Shown one piece after another: positions 28,877-37,856 of a DNA stretch of 64,000 nucleotides. The translations under genes and the position numbers were made by a program. The notes under the pieces are model-generated. The model did not search any database. It had not been told where the DNA came from and saw nothing but the letters and a program-made list of their open reading frames with translations. Every line of letters starts with the position of its first letter. The first letter of the stretch is position 1. Source of the stretch: Streptomyces griseiscabiei (GTDB taxonomy: Bacteria; Actinomycetota; Actinomycetes; Streptomycetales; Streptomycetaceae); NCBI RefSeq assembly GCF_020010925.1, contig NZ_JAGJBZ010000003.1:992001-1056000 (forward strand). Reading direction: 5' to 3'.

Positions 28877-30085
28877 TCACAACCTGTGCGCCGCCCCCGT
28901 GGGCGTGGCTCCCCGCGTGTCCAGCAGCAGTTGCGCCTTCACCGACAGGCCCTGGAGGTCGTAGGTGCGGTGCTGCTGGAGGAGGATCGTCAGGTCGGCG
29001 TCGGCGGTGGCCTCGTAGAGGGAGTCGGCGCGGGGGATGGGGCGGTCGAGGACGCTCCAGGTGGGGATGTGCGGGTCGTGGTAGCTGACGTGGGCGCCGA
29101 GTTCGATGAGGCGGCGGGCGATCTCGTCGGCGGGGGTGCCCTGTTGGTCGGGGACGTCGGGCTTGTAGGTGACGCCCAGCAGGAGGACGCGGGCGCCCCG
29201 GGCCGACTTGCCGTGCTCGTTGAGGAGGGTGGCGGCGCGCTGGACGACGTACTGGGGCATGCGGTGGTTGACCCGCTGGGCCAGTTCGACCATGCGCAGC
29301 GAGCGGGGGGCGTGGCCCGCGAGGTCCTGGGGGAGGGCGTGGCCGCCGACGCCGGGGCCGGGGCGGAAGGCCTGGAAGCCGAAGGGCTTGGTCTCGGCGC
29401 AGCGGATGACGTCCCAGAGGTCGACGTTCAGGTCGTGGCAGAGGGCCGCCATCTCGTTGACCAGGGCGATGTTGACGTGGCGGTAGTTGGTCTCCAGGAG
29501 GTGGACCGTCTCGGCCTCGCGCAGGCCACGCGCGCGTACCACCTTGTCGGTGAGGCGGCCGTAGAAGGCCGCCGCCGATTCCGTGCAGGCGGGGGTGAGG
29601 CCGCCGATCACCTTCGGGGTGTTGGCGGGGCCGAAGGCGCGGCTGCCCGGGTCGACGCGGGGCGGGGAGTAGGCGAGGTGGAAGTCGCGGCCCGCGCGCA
29701 GCCCTGAGCCCTCTTCGAGGAGGGGGCGCAGGAGTTCCTCGGTGGTGCCCGGGGGGACCGGGGACTCCAGGATGACCGTGGTGTGCGGGCGCAGCCGGGC
29801 GGCCAGGGTGCGGGCGGCCTCCTCGACGCGGGTGAGGTCGAGCGAGCCGTCGGCGCCCGGGGCGGTGGGCGCGCAGATCACCGCCGTACGGACGCGGCCG
29901 AGTTCGGCGGGGCTGGTGGTGGGCTTGAAGCCGCGGGCCAGCATGCGGCGCAGTTCGCCGGAGGTGAGGGAGCCGGAGTCGGGGCCGGTGCGGTAACCGA
30001 GCGTGGCGATGCCGGCGGCGACGGCGGCCTGGGCCAGCGGCAGCCCCAATTGGCCGAGTCCGATGACGGCGAGATCTGCGGGCAT
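28877..30085 (-). CDS. UDP-glucose/GDP-mannose dehydrogenase family protein lacking catalytic Cys and Lys
   Basis: A 402-residue nucleotide-sugar 6-dehydrogenase homologue. The Rossmann motif VIGLGQLGLPLA is at the N-terminus. YSPPRVDPGS and KVIGG match the N-acetylhexosamine-type (WecC-like) branch. The central helix reads AETVHLLETNYRHVNIALVNE, where the family has AELVKLLENT: the catalytic Lys is His. The catalytic motif GVGGHCIPVDP reads GVGGHALPQDL, so the nucleophilic Cys is Ala (codon GCC). The C-terminal UDP-binding domain is complete (LLGVTYKPDVPDQQGTPADE). ATG 30085 has GGAAGGA upstream. It is probably not a normal four-electron dehydrogenase. It is divergent from glpD. Confidence 0.85.
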   Translation of the reverse strand: MPADLAVIGLGQLGLPLAQAAVAAGIATLGYRTGPDSGSLTSGELRRMLARGFKPTTSPAELGRVRTAVICAPTAPGADGSLDLTRVEEAARTLAARLRPHTTVILESPVPPGTTEELLRPLLEEGSGLRAGRDFHLAYSPPRVDPGSRAFGPANTPKVIGGLTPACTESAAAFYGRLTDKVVRARGLREAETVHLLETNYRHVNIALVNEMAALCHDLNVDLWDVIRCAETKPFGFQAFRPGPGVGGHALPQDLAGHAPRSLRMVELAQRVNHRMPQYVVQRAATLLNEHGKSARGARVLLLGVTYKPDVPDQQGTPADEIARRLIELGAHVSYHDPHIPTWSVLDRPIPRADSLYEATADADLTILLQQHRTYDLQGLSVKAQLLLDTRGATPTGAAHRL

Positions 30086-30179
30086 GGCGTGTGGCCGTCC
30101 TTCCCAATAACCGAAGCGGGACAGGCGCGCAAGCCCGGTGGACTGGATGAGCGAGCGCAATGTCACACTAGGAGTAAAT

Positions 30180-30341
30180 ATGACCGATATGCGGGATTGC
30201 GTCATTCTTTCTCTGTGCGCGTCCTGCGGAGTTATCCACAGGCTGAGGGCGGGTGGTGGCCGAAGTCGGGCGACACGGTCAGAATTCTGGGCAGGGGAGA
30301 CGGACGGGGTCAGCGCGACGGAGAGCGGGAGGCAGCGGTGA
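30180..30341 (+). CDS. candidate 53-residue small ORF coupled to glpD
   Basis: ATG 30180 has AGGAG five bases upstream, and the frame ends in a TGA that overlaps the GTG start of glpD as GTGA. Both are usual signs of real, coupled genes. The peptide begins MTDMRDCVILSLCASCGVIH (Cys7, Cys13, Cys16) and has a basic Ser/Gly-rich tail. The first half is AT-richer than the surroundings, and the TAAATAT at the start could instead be a -10 element. No family is recognised. Confidence 0.4.
   Translation: MTDMRDCVILSLCASCGVIHRLRAGGGRSRATRSEFWAGETDGVSATESGRQR
30232..30240 (+). promoter_or_regulatory. perfect DnaA-box-like sequence upstream of glpD
   Basis: TTATCCACA, identical to the strict DnaA box. 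It stands singly here, far from any visible origin features. Streptomyces origin boxes are more often TTGTCCACA. A single 9-mer may be chance. Confidence 0.35.
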
Positions 30342-32044
30342 GGACAGCGGCACTGGGACCGGCGCAGCGGGCCGAGTCACTGGCGGGTATGGCCGAGCGC
30401 GAGCTGGACGTGCTGGTCGTGGGCGGCGGCGTGGTCGGCGCGGGCACGGCGCTGGACGCCGTGACCCGGGGTCTGTCCACGGGCCTGGTCGAGGCGCGTG
30501 ACTGGGCGTCGGGCACCTCCAGCCGGTCCAGCAAACTGATCCACGGCGGGCTGCGCTATCTGGAGATGCTCGACTTCGCCCTCGTCCGCGAGGCGTTGAA
30601 GGAGCGCGGGCTGCTGCTGGAGCGCCTGGCGCCACATCTGGTGAAGCCCGTCCCGTTCCTCTATCCCTTGCAGCACAAGGGCTGGGAGCGGTGGTACGCG
30701 GGCTCGGGCGTCGCGATGTACGACGCGATGTCGATGGCACGCGGGCACGGGCGCGGGCTGCCGGTGCACCGCCATCTGACGCGCCACCACGCGCTGCGGA
30801 TCGCGCCCTGTCTGAAGAAGGACGCGCTGACCGGGGCGTTGCAGTACTACGACGCCCAGATGGACGACGCGCGGTATGTGGCCACCATGGTGCGCACGGC
30901 CGCCTCGTACGGGGCGAAGGTCGCCAACCGGGCGCGGGTGACCGGGTTCCTGCGGGAGGGCGAGCGGGTCGTCGGGGCGCGGGTGCAGGACGTCGAGGGC
31001 GGCGGGGAGTACGAGATCCGCGCCCGGCAGGTGGTGAACGCGACCGGGGTGTGGACCGACGACACCCAGGCGATGGTCGGCGAGCGCGGGCAGTTCCACG
31101 TCCGGGCCTCCAAGGGCATCCATCTGGTCGTACCGAAGGACCGGATCCACTCCACGTCCGGGCTGATCCTGCGCACCGAGAAGTCCGTGCTGTTCGTGAT
31201 CCCCTGGGGGCGGCACTGGATCGTGGGGACGACCGACACCGACTGGGATCTCGACAAGGCGCATCCGGCGGCGTCCAGCGCGGACATCGACTATCTGCTG
31301 GAGCATGTGAACTCCGTGCTGGCGGTGCCCCTGACGCGGGACGACGTGCAGGGGGTGTACGCGGGGCTGCGGCCGTTGCTCGCGGGCGAGTCGGACGCCA
31401 CGAGCAAGCTCTCGCGCGAGCACATCGTGGCGCATCCGGTGCCCGGGCTGGTGGTGGTGGCCGGCGGCAAGTACACGACGTACCGGGTCATGGCCAAGGA
31501 CGCGGTGGACGCCGCCGTGCACGGGCTGGACCAGCGGGTCGCGGAGTGCGTCACCGAGGATGTGCCGCTGCTGGGGGCGGAGGGGTACCGGGCGCTGTGG
31601 AACGCGCGGGCGCGGATCGCGGCGAGCACGGGGCTTCATGTGGTGCGCGTGGAGCATCTGTTGAACCGGTACGGGTCGGCGACCGAGGAGGTGCTCGATC
31701 TGATCGCGGCCGATCCGTCGATGGGGGAGCCGTTGCAGGCGGCCGACGACTATCTGCGGGCCGAGGTGGTGTACGCGGCCTCGCACGAGGGGGCGCGGCA
31801 TCTCGACGACGTGCTGACGCGGCGGACGCGGATCTCGATCGAGACGTTCGACCGGGGGACGCGGAGTGCGCGGGAGGCGGCGGAGTTGATGGCTCCGGTG
31901 CTCGGGTGGGACGCGGATCAGGTCGAGCGGGAGGTTCAGCACTATGAGAAGAGGGTGGAGGCGGAGCGGGAGTCGCAGCGGCAGCCGGACGATCTGACGG
32001 CGGACGCGGCCCGGTTGGGGGCGCCGGACATCGTGCCGTTGTAG
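30338..32044 (+). CDS. glpD: glycerol-3-phosphate dehydrogenase, FAD-dependent
   Basis: A 568-residue GlpD, a peripheral membrane flavoenzyme that oxidises glycerol-3-phosphate to DHAP and passes electrons to menaquinone. The FAD motif VVGGGVVGAGTALDA is at about residue 26. SSRSSKLIHGGLRYLE, the C-terminal GGKYTTYRVMAKDAVD and the helical DAO_C domain (VYAASHEGARHLDDVLTRRT) are typical. GTG 30338 has GGGAGG six bases upstream. A 12-bp perfect hairpin follows the gene. Confidence 0.95.
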   Translation: MRTAALGPAQRAESLAGMAERELDVLVVGGGVVGAGTALDAVTRGLSTGLVEARDWASGTSSRSSKLIHGGLRYLEMLDFALVREALKERGLLLERLAPHLVKPVPFLYPLQHKGWERWYAGSGVAMYDAMSMARGHGRGLPVHRHLTRHHALRIAPCLKKDALTGALQYYDAQMDDARYVATMVRTAASYGAKVANRARVTGFLREGERVVGARVQDVEGGGEYEIRARQVVNATGVWTDDTQAMVGERGQFHVRASKGIHLVVPKDRIHSTSGLILRTEKSVLFVIPWGRHWIVGTTDTDWDLDKAHPAASSADIDYLLEHVNSVLAVPLTRDDVQGVYAGLRPLLAGESDATSKLSREHIVAHPVPGLVVVAGGKYTTYRVMAKDAVDAAVHGLDQRVAECVTEDVPLLGAEGYRALWNARARIAASTGLHVVRVEHLLNRYGSATEEVLDLIAADPSMGEPLQAADDYLRAEVVYAASHEGARHLDDVLTRRTRISIETFDRGTRSAREAAELMAPVLGWDADQVEREVQHYEKRVEAERESQRQPDDLTADAARLGAPDIVPL

Positions 32045-32086
32045 ACCGCGTCGACGCGCACCCCGACGCGCACCCGCTGTCGCCCT

Positions 32087-32119
32087 TTCGGCCCGTCCCC
32101 CGGCACCGGACGGGCCGAA
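32087..32119 (+). terminator. terminator after glpD
   Basis: Perfect 12-bp arms TTCGGCCCGTCC and GGACGGGCCGAA around CCCGGCACC. It lies between glpD and the first kinase. Confidence 0.75.
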
Positions 32120-32261
32120 GAGCCCTGGGCCGGGCCGGAATGGAGTGGACTCGGGCCGGAATGTGGTGGCCCGTGGCTGGTTGAGGGGGCCCTGGGCGTG
32201 GGGCGGTTGGCGGGTGGGTGACAATGGAGGCTCTGTCAGGGCGGGTTGTATGAGGGGACGC

Positions 32262-34463
32262 ATGTCGGAGGCGGAGCGGGCTGGGGATTCCCGTCAGGAC
32301 AAGGACGCACGTCTCCTCGCCGGGCGGTACCGGCTGGGAGGGGTCCTCGGTCGCGGCGGTATGGGCACGGTGTGGCGTGCCGAGGACGAGACGTTGGGCC
32401 GTACGGTCGCCGTCAAGGAGCTGAGGTTCCCGTCGAGCATCGACGCGGACGAGAAACGGCGGCTCATCACGCGCACGCTGCGCGAGGCCAAGGCGATCGC
32501 GCGGATCCGTAACAACGCCGCGGTGACGGTGTTCGACGTCGTGCACGAGGACGACCGGCCGTGGATCGTGATGGAGCTCGTCGAGGGCAAGTCCCTCGCC
32601 GAGGTCATCCGCGAGGACGGGGTGCTCGAACCGAGGCGGGCCGCCGAGGTGGGCCTCGCCATCCTCGACGTGCTGCGCGCCGCGCACCGCGAGGGCATCC
32701 TGCACCGGGACGTGAAGCCGTCGAACGTCCTCATCGACAAGCACGACGGCCGGGTCGTCCTCACCGACTTCGGTATCGCCCAGGTCGAGGGCGACCCCTC
32801 CATCACCTCGACCGGCATGCTCGTGGGCGCGCCCTCGTACATCTCGCCGGAGCGGGCGCGCGGGCACAAGCCCGGTCCCGCGGCGGACCTGTGGTCGCTC
32901 GGCGGTCTGCTCTACGCGGCGGTCGAGGGGGTGCCGCCCTACGACAAGGGGTCGGCCATAGCGACACTGACCGCGGTGATGACCGAGCCGGTGCCCGAGC
33001 CGAAGCGCGCCGGGGCCCTCAAGGACGTCATCTTCGGGCTGCTGACCAAGGATCCCGAGCGGCGGCTCGACGACGCCGGTGCGCGGGCGATGCTCAACAC
33101 CGTGATGCACGCGCCCGACCCGAAGGACGTCGACCCGGTCGACGCGACGCGGGTCGTGCCGTTGCCGCCGGTGCCGGAGGAGCGTCCGAAGAAGGGCGGC
33201 TCCGGGGCCGGTTCCGGGAGCAAGGGCGGTGGCGGCGAGCGGCCGCGGGCGCCCCGGTGGTCCATGCGCAAGAACGCGGCCGGGGCCGCGGCGGGAGCCG
33301 GCGCCGGGGCCGCGGCCGTCGGTGCCGGTTCCGGCTCTTCCGGGTCCGGGGCGGGCGGTGCCGCCGGCGGGGTGCTCGGTGGGACCTCCGGTGGAGCCGG
33401 GGGTGGTGCGCAGTCCGCGGCCGGGTCTCCGGCGGTCGTGACGACCAGGTCCGCTTCCGTCGGGGTGGCGTCGGGTGCCGATGCCGCGAAGGCCGGCGCC
33501 GGCTCCGCGCGGAGCACGGGCAGGCCGGCGGCCGGGGTGCCCGGCCCGCGCGGCGCTGGTGGGGGCGCGGGCGTCGGCGCGGGGAACTCGGGTTCGGCGG
33601 GACGGACTTCCGGATGGCCCGAGATGACGCCGCCGGATCTGCCGCCGCGTCCGGTGCCCAGGGCGCCGATCACCGACGTGGTGTCACGGCGGACGCTGGC
33701 CGTCATCGCGGTCGCCGTGGTGCTGGTCGTCCTCGGGACCGTCCTGGCCCTCACCCTCGGCGGTGACGACGGCAGTTCGAACGACAGCAAGGGCGCCGAC
33801 ACCAAGGCGGCCGCGTCCAGCGGGTCGGCGTCGGGGAGCGACGCCGACGGCAAGGACGCGGGCGGCGACACGAGCGCGGACAAGGACAAGGGCAAGGGGT
33901 CCGACCCCAGTCCGGACGGGGACGTCACGGACGAGGCCGACGGCTCGGGCGGCTCCGGCGGCAGTTCGCCGAGCCCCTCGGGTGGGGCCGGCGGACCGGT
34001 GGACGGCGACGGTTCCGGCGGCTCGGGCAGCATCGCGACCGAGACGTACAAGAGCGGTCAGGGGTTCTCGATCGGGCTGCCCGAGGGGTGGAAGTACCAA
34101 TCCACCGACGCGGCGGGGGCCCGCTTCTCCGGCCCCGACGGACAGCGGCTGCTCGTCGGGTGGACGACCACCCCGAAGAGCGACCCGGTCGCGGACTGGA
34201 AGAACCAAGAGCGGTACATGACGCGCTCGCAGTACAAGCGGATCCGAATAGAGGCGGTGGACTACCGGGGCTGGAACGCGGCCGACTGGGAGTTCACCTA
34301 TATGGAGAGCGGCACGAAGAACCGGTCGATCGACCGTGGATTCGTCGTCGATTCCCAGCAGGGATACGCGCTGATGTACACGGCGAAGGCGGCCAAGTGG
34401 AGCGGTGAGCTGCGCAAGGACACCTGGAAGACGTTCACGGGGACGTTCGAGCCGAAGTCGTGA
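32262..34463 (+). CDS. transmembrane Ser/Thr protein kinase 1 (PknB type)
   Basis: A 733-residue receptor-type kinase. The kinase domain (about 22-285) has the Gly loop GVLGRGGMGTVWRA, VAVKEL with the ATP Lys, catalytic ILHRDVKPSN, TDFGIA and SPERARG. A long Gly/Ala/Ser-rich juxtamembrane region leads to one helix at about 475-500 (TLAVIAVAVVLVVLGTVLAL). After a Ser/Asp-rich spacer comes an extracytoplasmic domain of about 140 residues (GFSIGLPEGWKYQ, NAADWEFTYMESG). ATG 32262 is used, with GAGGGG five bases upstream; ATG 32250 is an alternative. It opens the kinase array. Confidence 0.92.
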   Translation: MSEAERAGDSRQDKDARLLAGRYRLGGVLGRGGMGTVWRAEDETLGRTVAVKELRFPSSIDADEKRRLITRTLREAKAIARIRNNAAVTVFDVVHEDDRPWIVMELVEGKSLAEVIREDGVLEPRRAAEVGLAILDVLRAAHREGILHRDVKPSNVLIDKHDGRVVLTDFGIAQVEGDPSITSTGMLVGAPSYISPERARGHKPGPAADLWSLGGLLYAAVEGVPPYDKGSAIATLTAVMTEPVPEPKRAGALKDVIFGLLTKDPERRLDDAGARAMLNTVMHAPDPKDVDPVDATRVVPLPPVPEERPKKGGSGAGSGSKGGGGERPRAPRWSMRKNAAGAAAGAGAGAAAVGAGSGSSGSGAGGAAGGVLGGTSGGAGGGAQSAAGSPAVVTTRSASVGVASGADAAKAGAGSARSTGRPAAGVPGPRGAGGGAGVGAGNSGSAGRTSGWPEMTPPDLPPRPVPRAPITDVVSRRTLAVIAVAVVLVVLGTVLALTLGGDDGSSNDSKGADTKAAASSGSASGSDADGKDAGGDTSADKDKGKGSDPSPDGDVTDEADGSGGSGGSSPSPSGGAGGPVDGDGSGGSGSIATETYKSGQGFSIGLPEGWKYQSTDAAGARFSGPDGQRLLVGWTTTPKSDPVADWKNQERYMTRSQYKRIRIEAVDYRGWNAADWEFTYMESGTKNRSIDRGFVVDSQQGYALMYTAKAAKWSGELRKDTWKTFTGTFEPKS

Positions 34464-34843
34464 GGCGAGTCGTGAGGCGGTGCGCGCGCGGGGGCGCGTC
34501 CGGACGGGTGTTGTGCGCCGGGGTGTTCGAGGCTTCGGCCGTGTGCGGTTTCGTGCCTCAGCTCGGGGTGCCGGTCGGGGGCGTGCGGGGGCGCGGGTCG
34601 GGGTGAGCGCGCTCGATATGAGCTCGGCTTCGGGAGTTGTGCCCGCCGGGTGAGTTCGGGGACCGGTCTTCCGGGGAAGATCGGATGCGTTCGAGCGCAT
34701 TCGAGACGAACGAGATATCGCATCGAGTCAATGTGAGTTGCCTCCGGCACGTATCGTGAAGGGCTGCGGACCGTACGCATCCAGAACGGAACGGGTCGCG
34801 GGGCGAGCGGAATTGACCGATCTGGCGGCCGGGGGAGGGCATT

Positions 34844-37627
34844 GTGGACGAATACGCGGGGCGAGTGCTCGCCGACCGCTATCGCCTGCCGCTGCCGCCC
34901 TCCGACGAGTACGAGATCGCCTCCGAGCTGCGGGCCTTCGACACCTACAGCGGACAGGAAGTCCTGGTACGGCAGGTGCCGTTGCCCGAGGTCGTCGAGG
35001 CGGAGGTGCTCGACGCCGACGGACTGCCCGAGGGGTACGTGGCCCGGGACGGCGGCGGCCGACGGGGCACGGCGCGGACCACCCGCCGGTCCACGGACCC
35101 GGCCGTACGGCGGGCCATCGAGGCGGCGCAGGCCGCCGCGCAGATCCCCGACCATCCGCGGCTCGACCAGGTCTTCGACGTGTTCGCCGAGGGCGGCTCG
35201 TTGTGGATAGTGAGCGAACTGGTGTCCGCACGGACGCTGGAGGCGCTCCTCGCCGAGCAGGTGCTGACCCCGTACCGCGCGGCCGAGGTCGCCTCCGACG
35301 TGCTCACCGCGCTGCGGGCGCTGCACGCCCATGGCTGGGTCCACCGCAACATCACCGCTCGTACGGTGCTGGTCTGCGACGACGGCCGGGTGATGCTGAC
35401 CGGGCTGGCGGTCGGGGCGGCGGAAGAGGCCTTGTGCGGCTACGACCCGGTGCCCGCGCGGGAGTTCGAGGACACGCCGCCCGCAGGGTCCGCCGGAGCG
35501 CCTGCCCCGGGGCCCGGCGGGAGTCGGGCCGACGCGATCGCACGGCGGGAGCCGGTGCCGCCCGGCGGGAGCGGCGGTACGTTCGGCGGGTCCCGTGGCG
35601 GTGGGCCCGGTGCGGCTGTCGGGCCCGGTGCGTCGGGTGGGCCCGGGGGGTCGGCCGGCGTGGTCGGGGATCCCGAGGCCGCCCGGCGGGCCGCGATAGA
35701 GGCGCGGGCGGGCAGCTCGGCGGCTCCGGGCGCGAACCCCTCCGGGGGGCAGCGCGCGCTGGAGTCCGGCGGGGACGCCCGTGCGGCGCGGGCGGGTGCG
35801 ATCGCGGCGTATCGCGCGGGTGCGCGGGCCGCGGCCCGGGTGCAGGACGACCAGCGGGGCGGGCCGGGCACGGCGTTGCCCGCGCAGCGGCCGGCGCCCC
35901 AGGACGGCGCGAGCACGGCGGCGGGCGTGGGGCGGGACGGCGGGGCGACCCGCCCGGTGCCGCTGCACCACATCGCCGACCCCTACGGCGTCCTCGCGAA
36001 CGGCGGTGCCACCAGCGCCTGGCACGGCGCGCTGCCGCGCGGCGGGACGGCCACGCCCGGCGGCAGCACCGTCGGCGAGGCGGGCGACGGCGGTGGACCG
36101 CTCGACGGCGCCTCGTCCACGCTCGACCGTCGTGACGACGGCTTCCCCGTGGACGGCGACGGCGGCCGGGCGCACGGGAGCGGTGTCCACCGGGACCCCA
36201 TGACGGGCGTCGGCACACGTGCCGAGACCGCGCGGGGGGCCGGGGCCGGTGCCCTCGGGCCCGGTGGCGCGGCGGCCCCGGATGGTGCGGCGGACGCCGT
36301 GCCCTGGGACGGCACGGGTGTCAGGGACGTTCCCCGGCGCGGACCGGCCACCGCGCTCGCCGCCGAGCGGGCGCGGCAGGCGAGGATGGCGGTGGTCGGG
36401 CCGGTCACCGAGCGCTGGGCGCCGGAGCAGGCCGGGCCGGTGCACGAGAACTGGCAGTTGGCGGCACCGATCGGTCCGGCGACGGACCTGTGGGCGCTCG
36501 GGGCACTGCTGTTCCGTGCCGTGCAGGGGCACGCCCCCTACCCGGAGGAGAACACCGCCGAGCTGGTGCAGATGGTGTGCGCGGAGCCGCCCGCGTTCGC
36601 CGAGGAGTGCGGGCCGCTGCGGCCGGTCGTGGAGTCGCTGCTGCGGCAGGACCCCACCGAGCGGCTGGACTTCGAGGAGCTGCGCGGCTGGCTGCGCTCC
36701 CTGGTGCGCTCCGCGCCCGAACCCGAGGCCGGTACGCATGTGGTGCCCGCGCCGCCCGTGGACGCCAGGCGGCTGCCGATCGTCCGGCGCCGGGGCGAAC
36801 TCGTCCGCAGGCGCCGGGCCGGGCTCCCCGCGACCAGCGCGCACGCCCGCCACAAGCGCACCCGTGAGAAGCCCCCACAGCCCCGCAAGCTCGGCCGGAA
36901 CCTGCTTCTGCTGATCCTGCTCGCACTGGTCGCGGCGATCACGTACGCCATGGTGTTCATGCCGAAGGCCACGCCGAGCAGTCAGGGCGGTGACACCGGC
37001 AGCCGTACGGAGAGCGCCGGGCAGCCGAGTACGGAGCCGGAGGCGAGCAGCGAATCCCGGCCCGACCAGAACGCGAACTCGCCCGACGGCGGTGAGCAGG
37101 GGCAGAGCGGGGCGAGCCCGTCGCCGTCGGAGTCGTCCGGCTCGACGCAGACGCAGACCGGGGACCCCGAGGTCGCCCAGGGGTTCACCCTGCGCAAGGA
37201 CACCGAGGGCTTCCAGGTCGCCGTCGCCAGCGGCTGGGACCGCAGCGCCGCGAACGGACGCGGCCAGGTCGTCTACTCCCAGGGCGAGTTCGAGCTGATC
37301 CTCGTCCCCGGGCGGGACAGCGCCAAGACGTACGGCGGCGATCCGCTGAAGTACCAGCGGGAGGACGAGCGCGAACTGCAGCCGTTCCGGGACTCGTCCT
37401 GGGCCACGTCCACCGGCATGCGGCTGGTCGAGGTGGGCGGGGTGACCTCGGCGGAGGGGCAGTTCACCTGGCAGGACTCCGAGGGGCGCGGCGTCTTCGT
37501 ACGGAATCTCGCGATACTCCTCGACGGGCGGTACCACGTGGTGCAGTTGCGCGGGCCGGAGGCCGAGCGGGACGAGGTCACGCGGCTGTACGAGCAGGCG
37601 GCGGCCACATACCGGGTGACCGACTAG
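34844..37627 (+). CDS. transmembrane pseudokinase with large Gly/Ala/Pro insertion
   Basis: A 927-residue kinase-fold protein without catalytic residues. There is no Gly loop. The VAVK Lys is replaced (EVLVRQVPL), HRD is HRN (WVHRNITARTVLV, about 166-178), and DFG is missing (VMLTGLAVGAA). About 300 residues of Gly/Ala/Arg-rich sequence separate this from the retained APE-like WAPEQAG (about 525) and DLWALGALLF. One transmembrane helix is at about 682-706 (NLLLLILLALVAAITYAMVF). The extracellular domain resembles those of the neighbouring kinases (GFQVAVASGWDR, GQFTWQD). It may scaffold or regulate its active neighbours. GTG 34844 has GGGGGAGGG upstream. The stop TAG is in MITE-like element B. 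The 380-bp gap before it shows no gene. Confidence 0.85.
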   Translation: MDEYAGRVLADRYRLPLPPSDEYEIASELRAFDTYSGQEVLVRQVPLPEVVEAEVLDADGLPEGYVARDGGGRRGTARTTRRSTDPAVRRAIEAAQAAAQIPDHPRLDQVFDVFAEGGSLWIVSELVSARTLEALLAEQVLTPYRAAEVASDVLTALRALHAHGWVHRNITARTVLVCDDGRVMLTGLAVGAAEEALCGYDPVPAREFEDTPPAGSAGAPAPGPGGSRADAIARREPVPPGGSGGTFGGSRGGGPGAAVGPGASGGPGGSAGVVGDPEAARRAAIEARAGSSAAPGANPSGGQRALESGGDARAARAGAIAAYRAGARAAARVQDDQRGGPGTALPAQRPAPQDGASTAAGVGRDGGATRPVPLHHIADPYGVLANGGATSAWHGALPRGGTATPGGSTVGEAGDGGGPLDGASSTLDRRDDGFPVDGDGGRAHGSGVHRDPMTGVGTRAETARGAGAGALGPGGAAAPDGAADAVPWDGTGVRDVPRRGPATALAAERARQARMAVVGPVTERWAPEQAGPVHENWQLAAPIGPATDLWALGALLFRAVQGHAPYPEENTAELVQMVCAEPPAFAEECGPLRPVVESLLRQDPTERLDFEELRGWLRSLVRSAPEPEAGTHVVPAPPVDARRLPIVRRRGELVRRRRAGLPATSAHARHKRTREKPPQPRKLGRNLLLLILLALVAAITYAMVFMPKATPSSQGGDTGSRTESAGQPSTEPEASSESRPDQNANSPDGGEQGQSGASPSPSESSGSTQTQTGDPEVAQGFTLRKDTEGFQVAVASGWDRSAANGRGQVVYSQGEFELILVPGRDSAKTYGGDPLKYQREDERELQPFRDSSWATSTGMRLVEVGGVTSAEGQFTWQDSEGRGVFVRNLAILLDGRYHVVQLRGPEAERDEVTRLYEQAAATYRVTD

Positions 37628-37708
37628 GGCGTGTTTCGGAAGTCCCTTCTGCTCTGCGACGCAGAGCCGCCCTCCGGGCGACGAAGGGACTTCCGAAACA
37701 CGCCCTAG
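37624..37708. repeat. MITE-like inverted-repeat element B (85 bp, CTAG ends)
   Basis: Perfect terminal inverted repeats of at least 26 bp start CTAGGGCGTGTTTCGG. The core holds a small CTCTGCG/CGCAGAG hairpin and the CCGCCCTCCGGGCG segment shared with elements A and C. It looks like an internally deleted relative of the ~250-bp elements. Flanking CCGA/TCGG extends the palindrome by four bases. The left CTAG contains the pseudokinase stop codon. It could act as a bidirectional terminator within the kinase array. Confidence 0.72.
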
Positions 37709-37856
37709 TCGGCGGCTGTTCGGGCCGGCGGCGGAAGGTTGTGCTCCGGTCGCGGAAGCGAGAACCGTCACAGTGCTGTCTCCGTACGGCCGGGCCGGTT
37801 TCGCGGGCCGCGGGCCGCTCCCTAATGTGACCCTGTCAAGAATATTGCGGGGCAAC

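Noticed and set aside
34844..37627. Possibility that the HRN/no-DFG kinase is a frameshifted gene
   Set aside because: The frame is open throughout, APE, DLW and the membrane helix follow in phase, and the GTG has a good SD; loss of catalysis looks evolutionary, not an error.
34298..37855. 1185-residue minus-strand frame across the pseudokinase
   Set aside because: Shadow frame; the plus-strand product has kinase-fold motifs, a membrane helix and a proper start.
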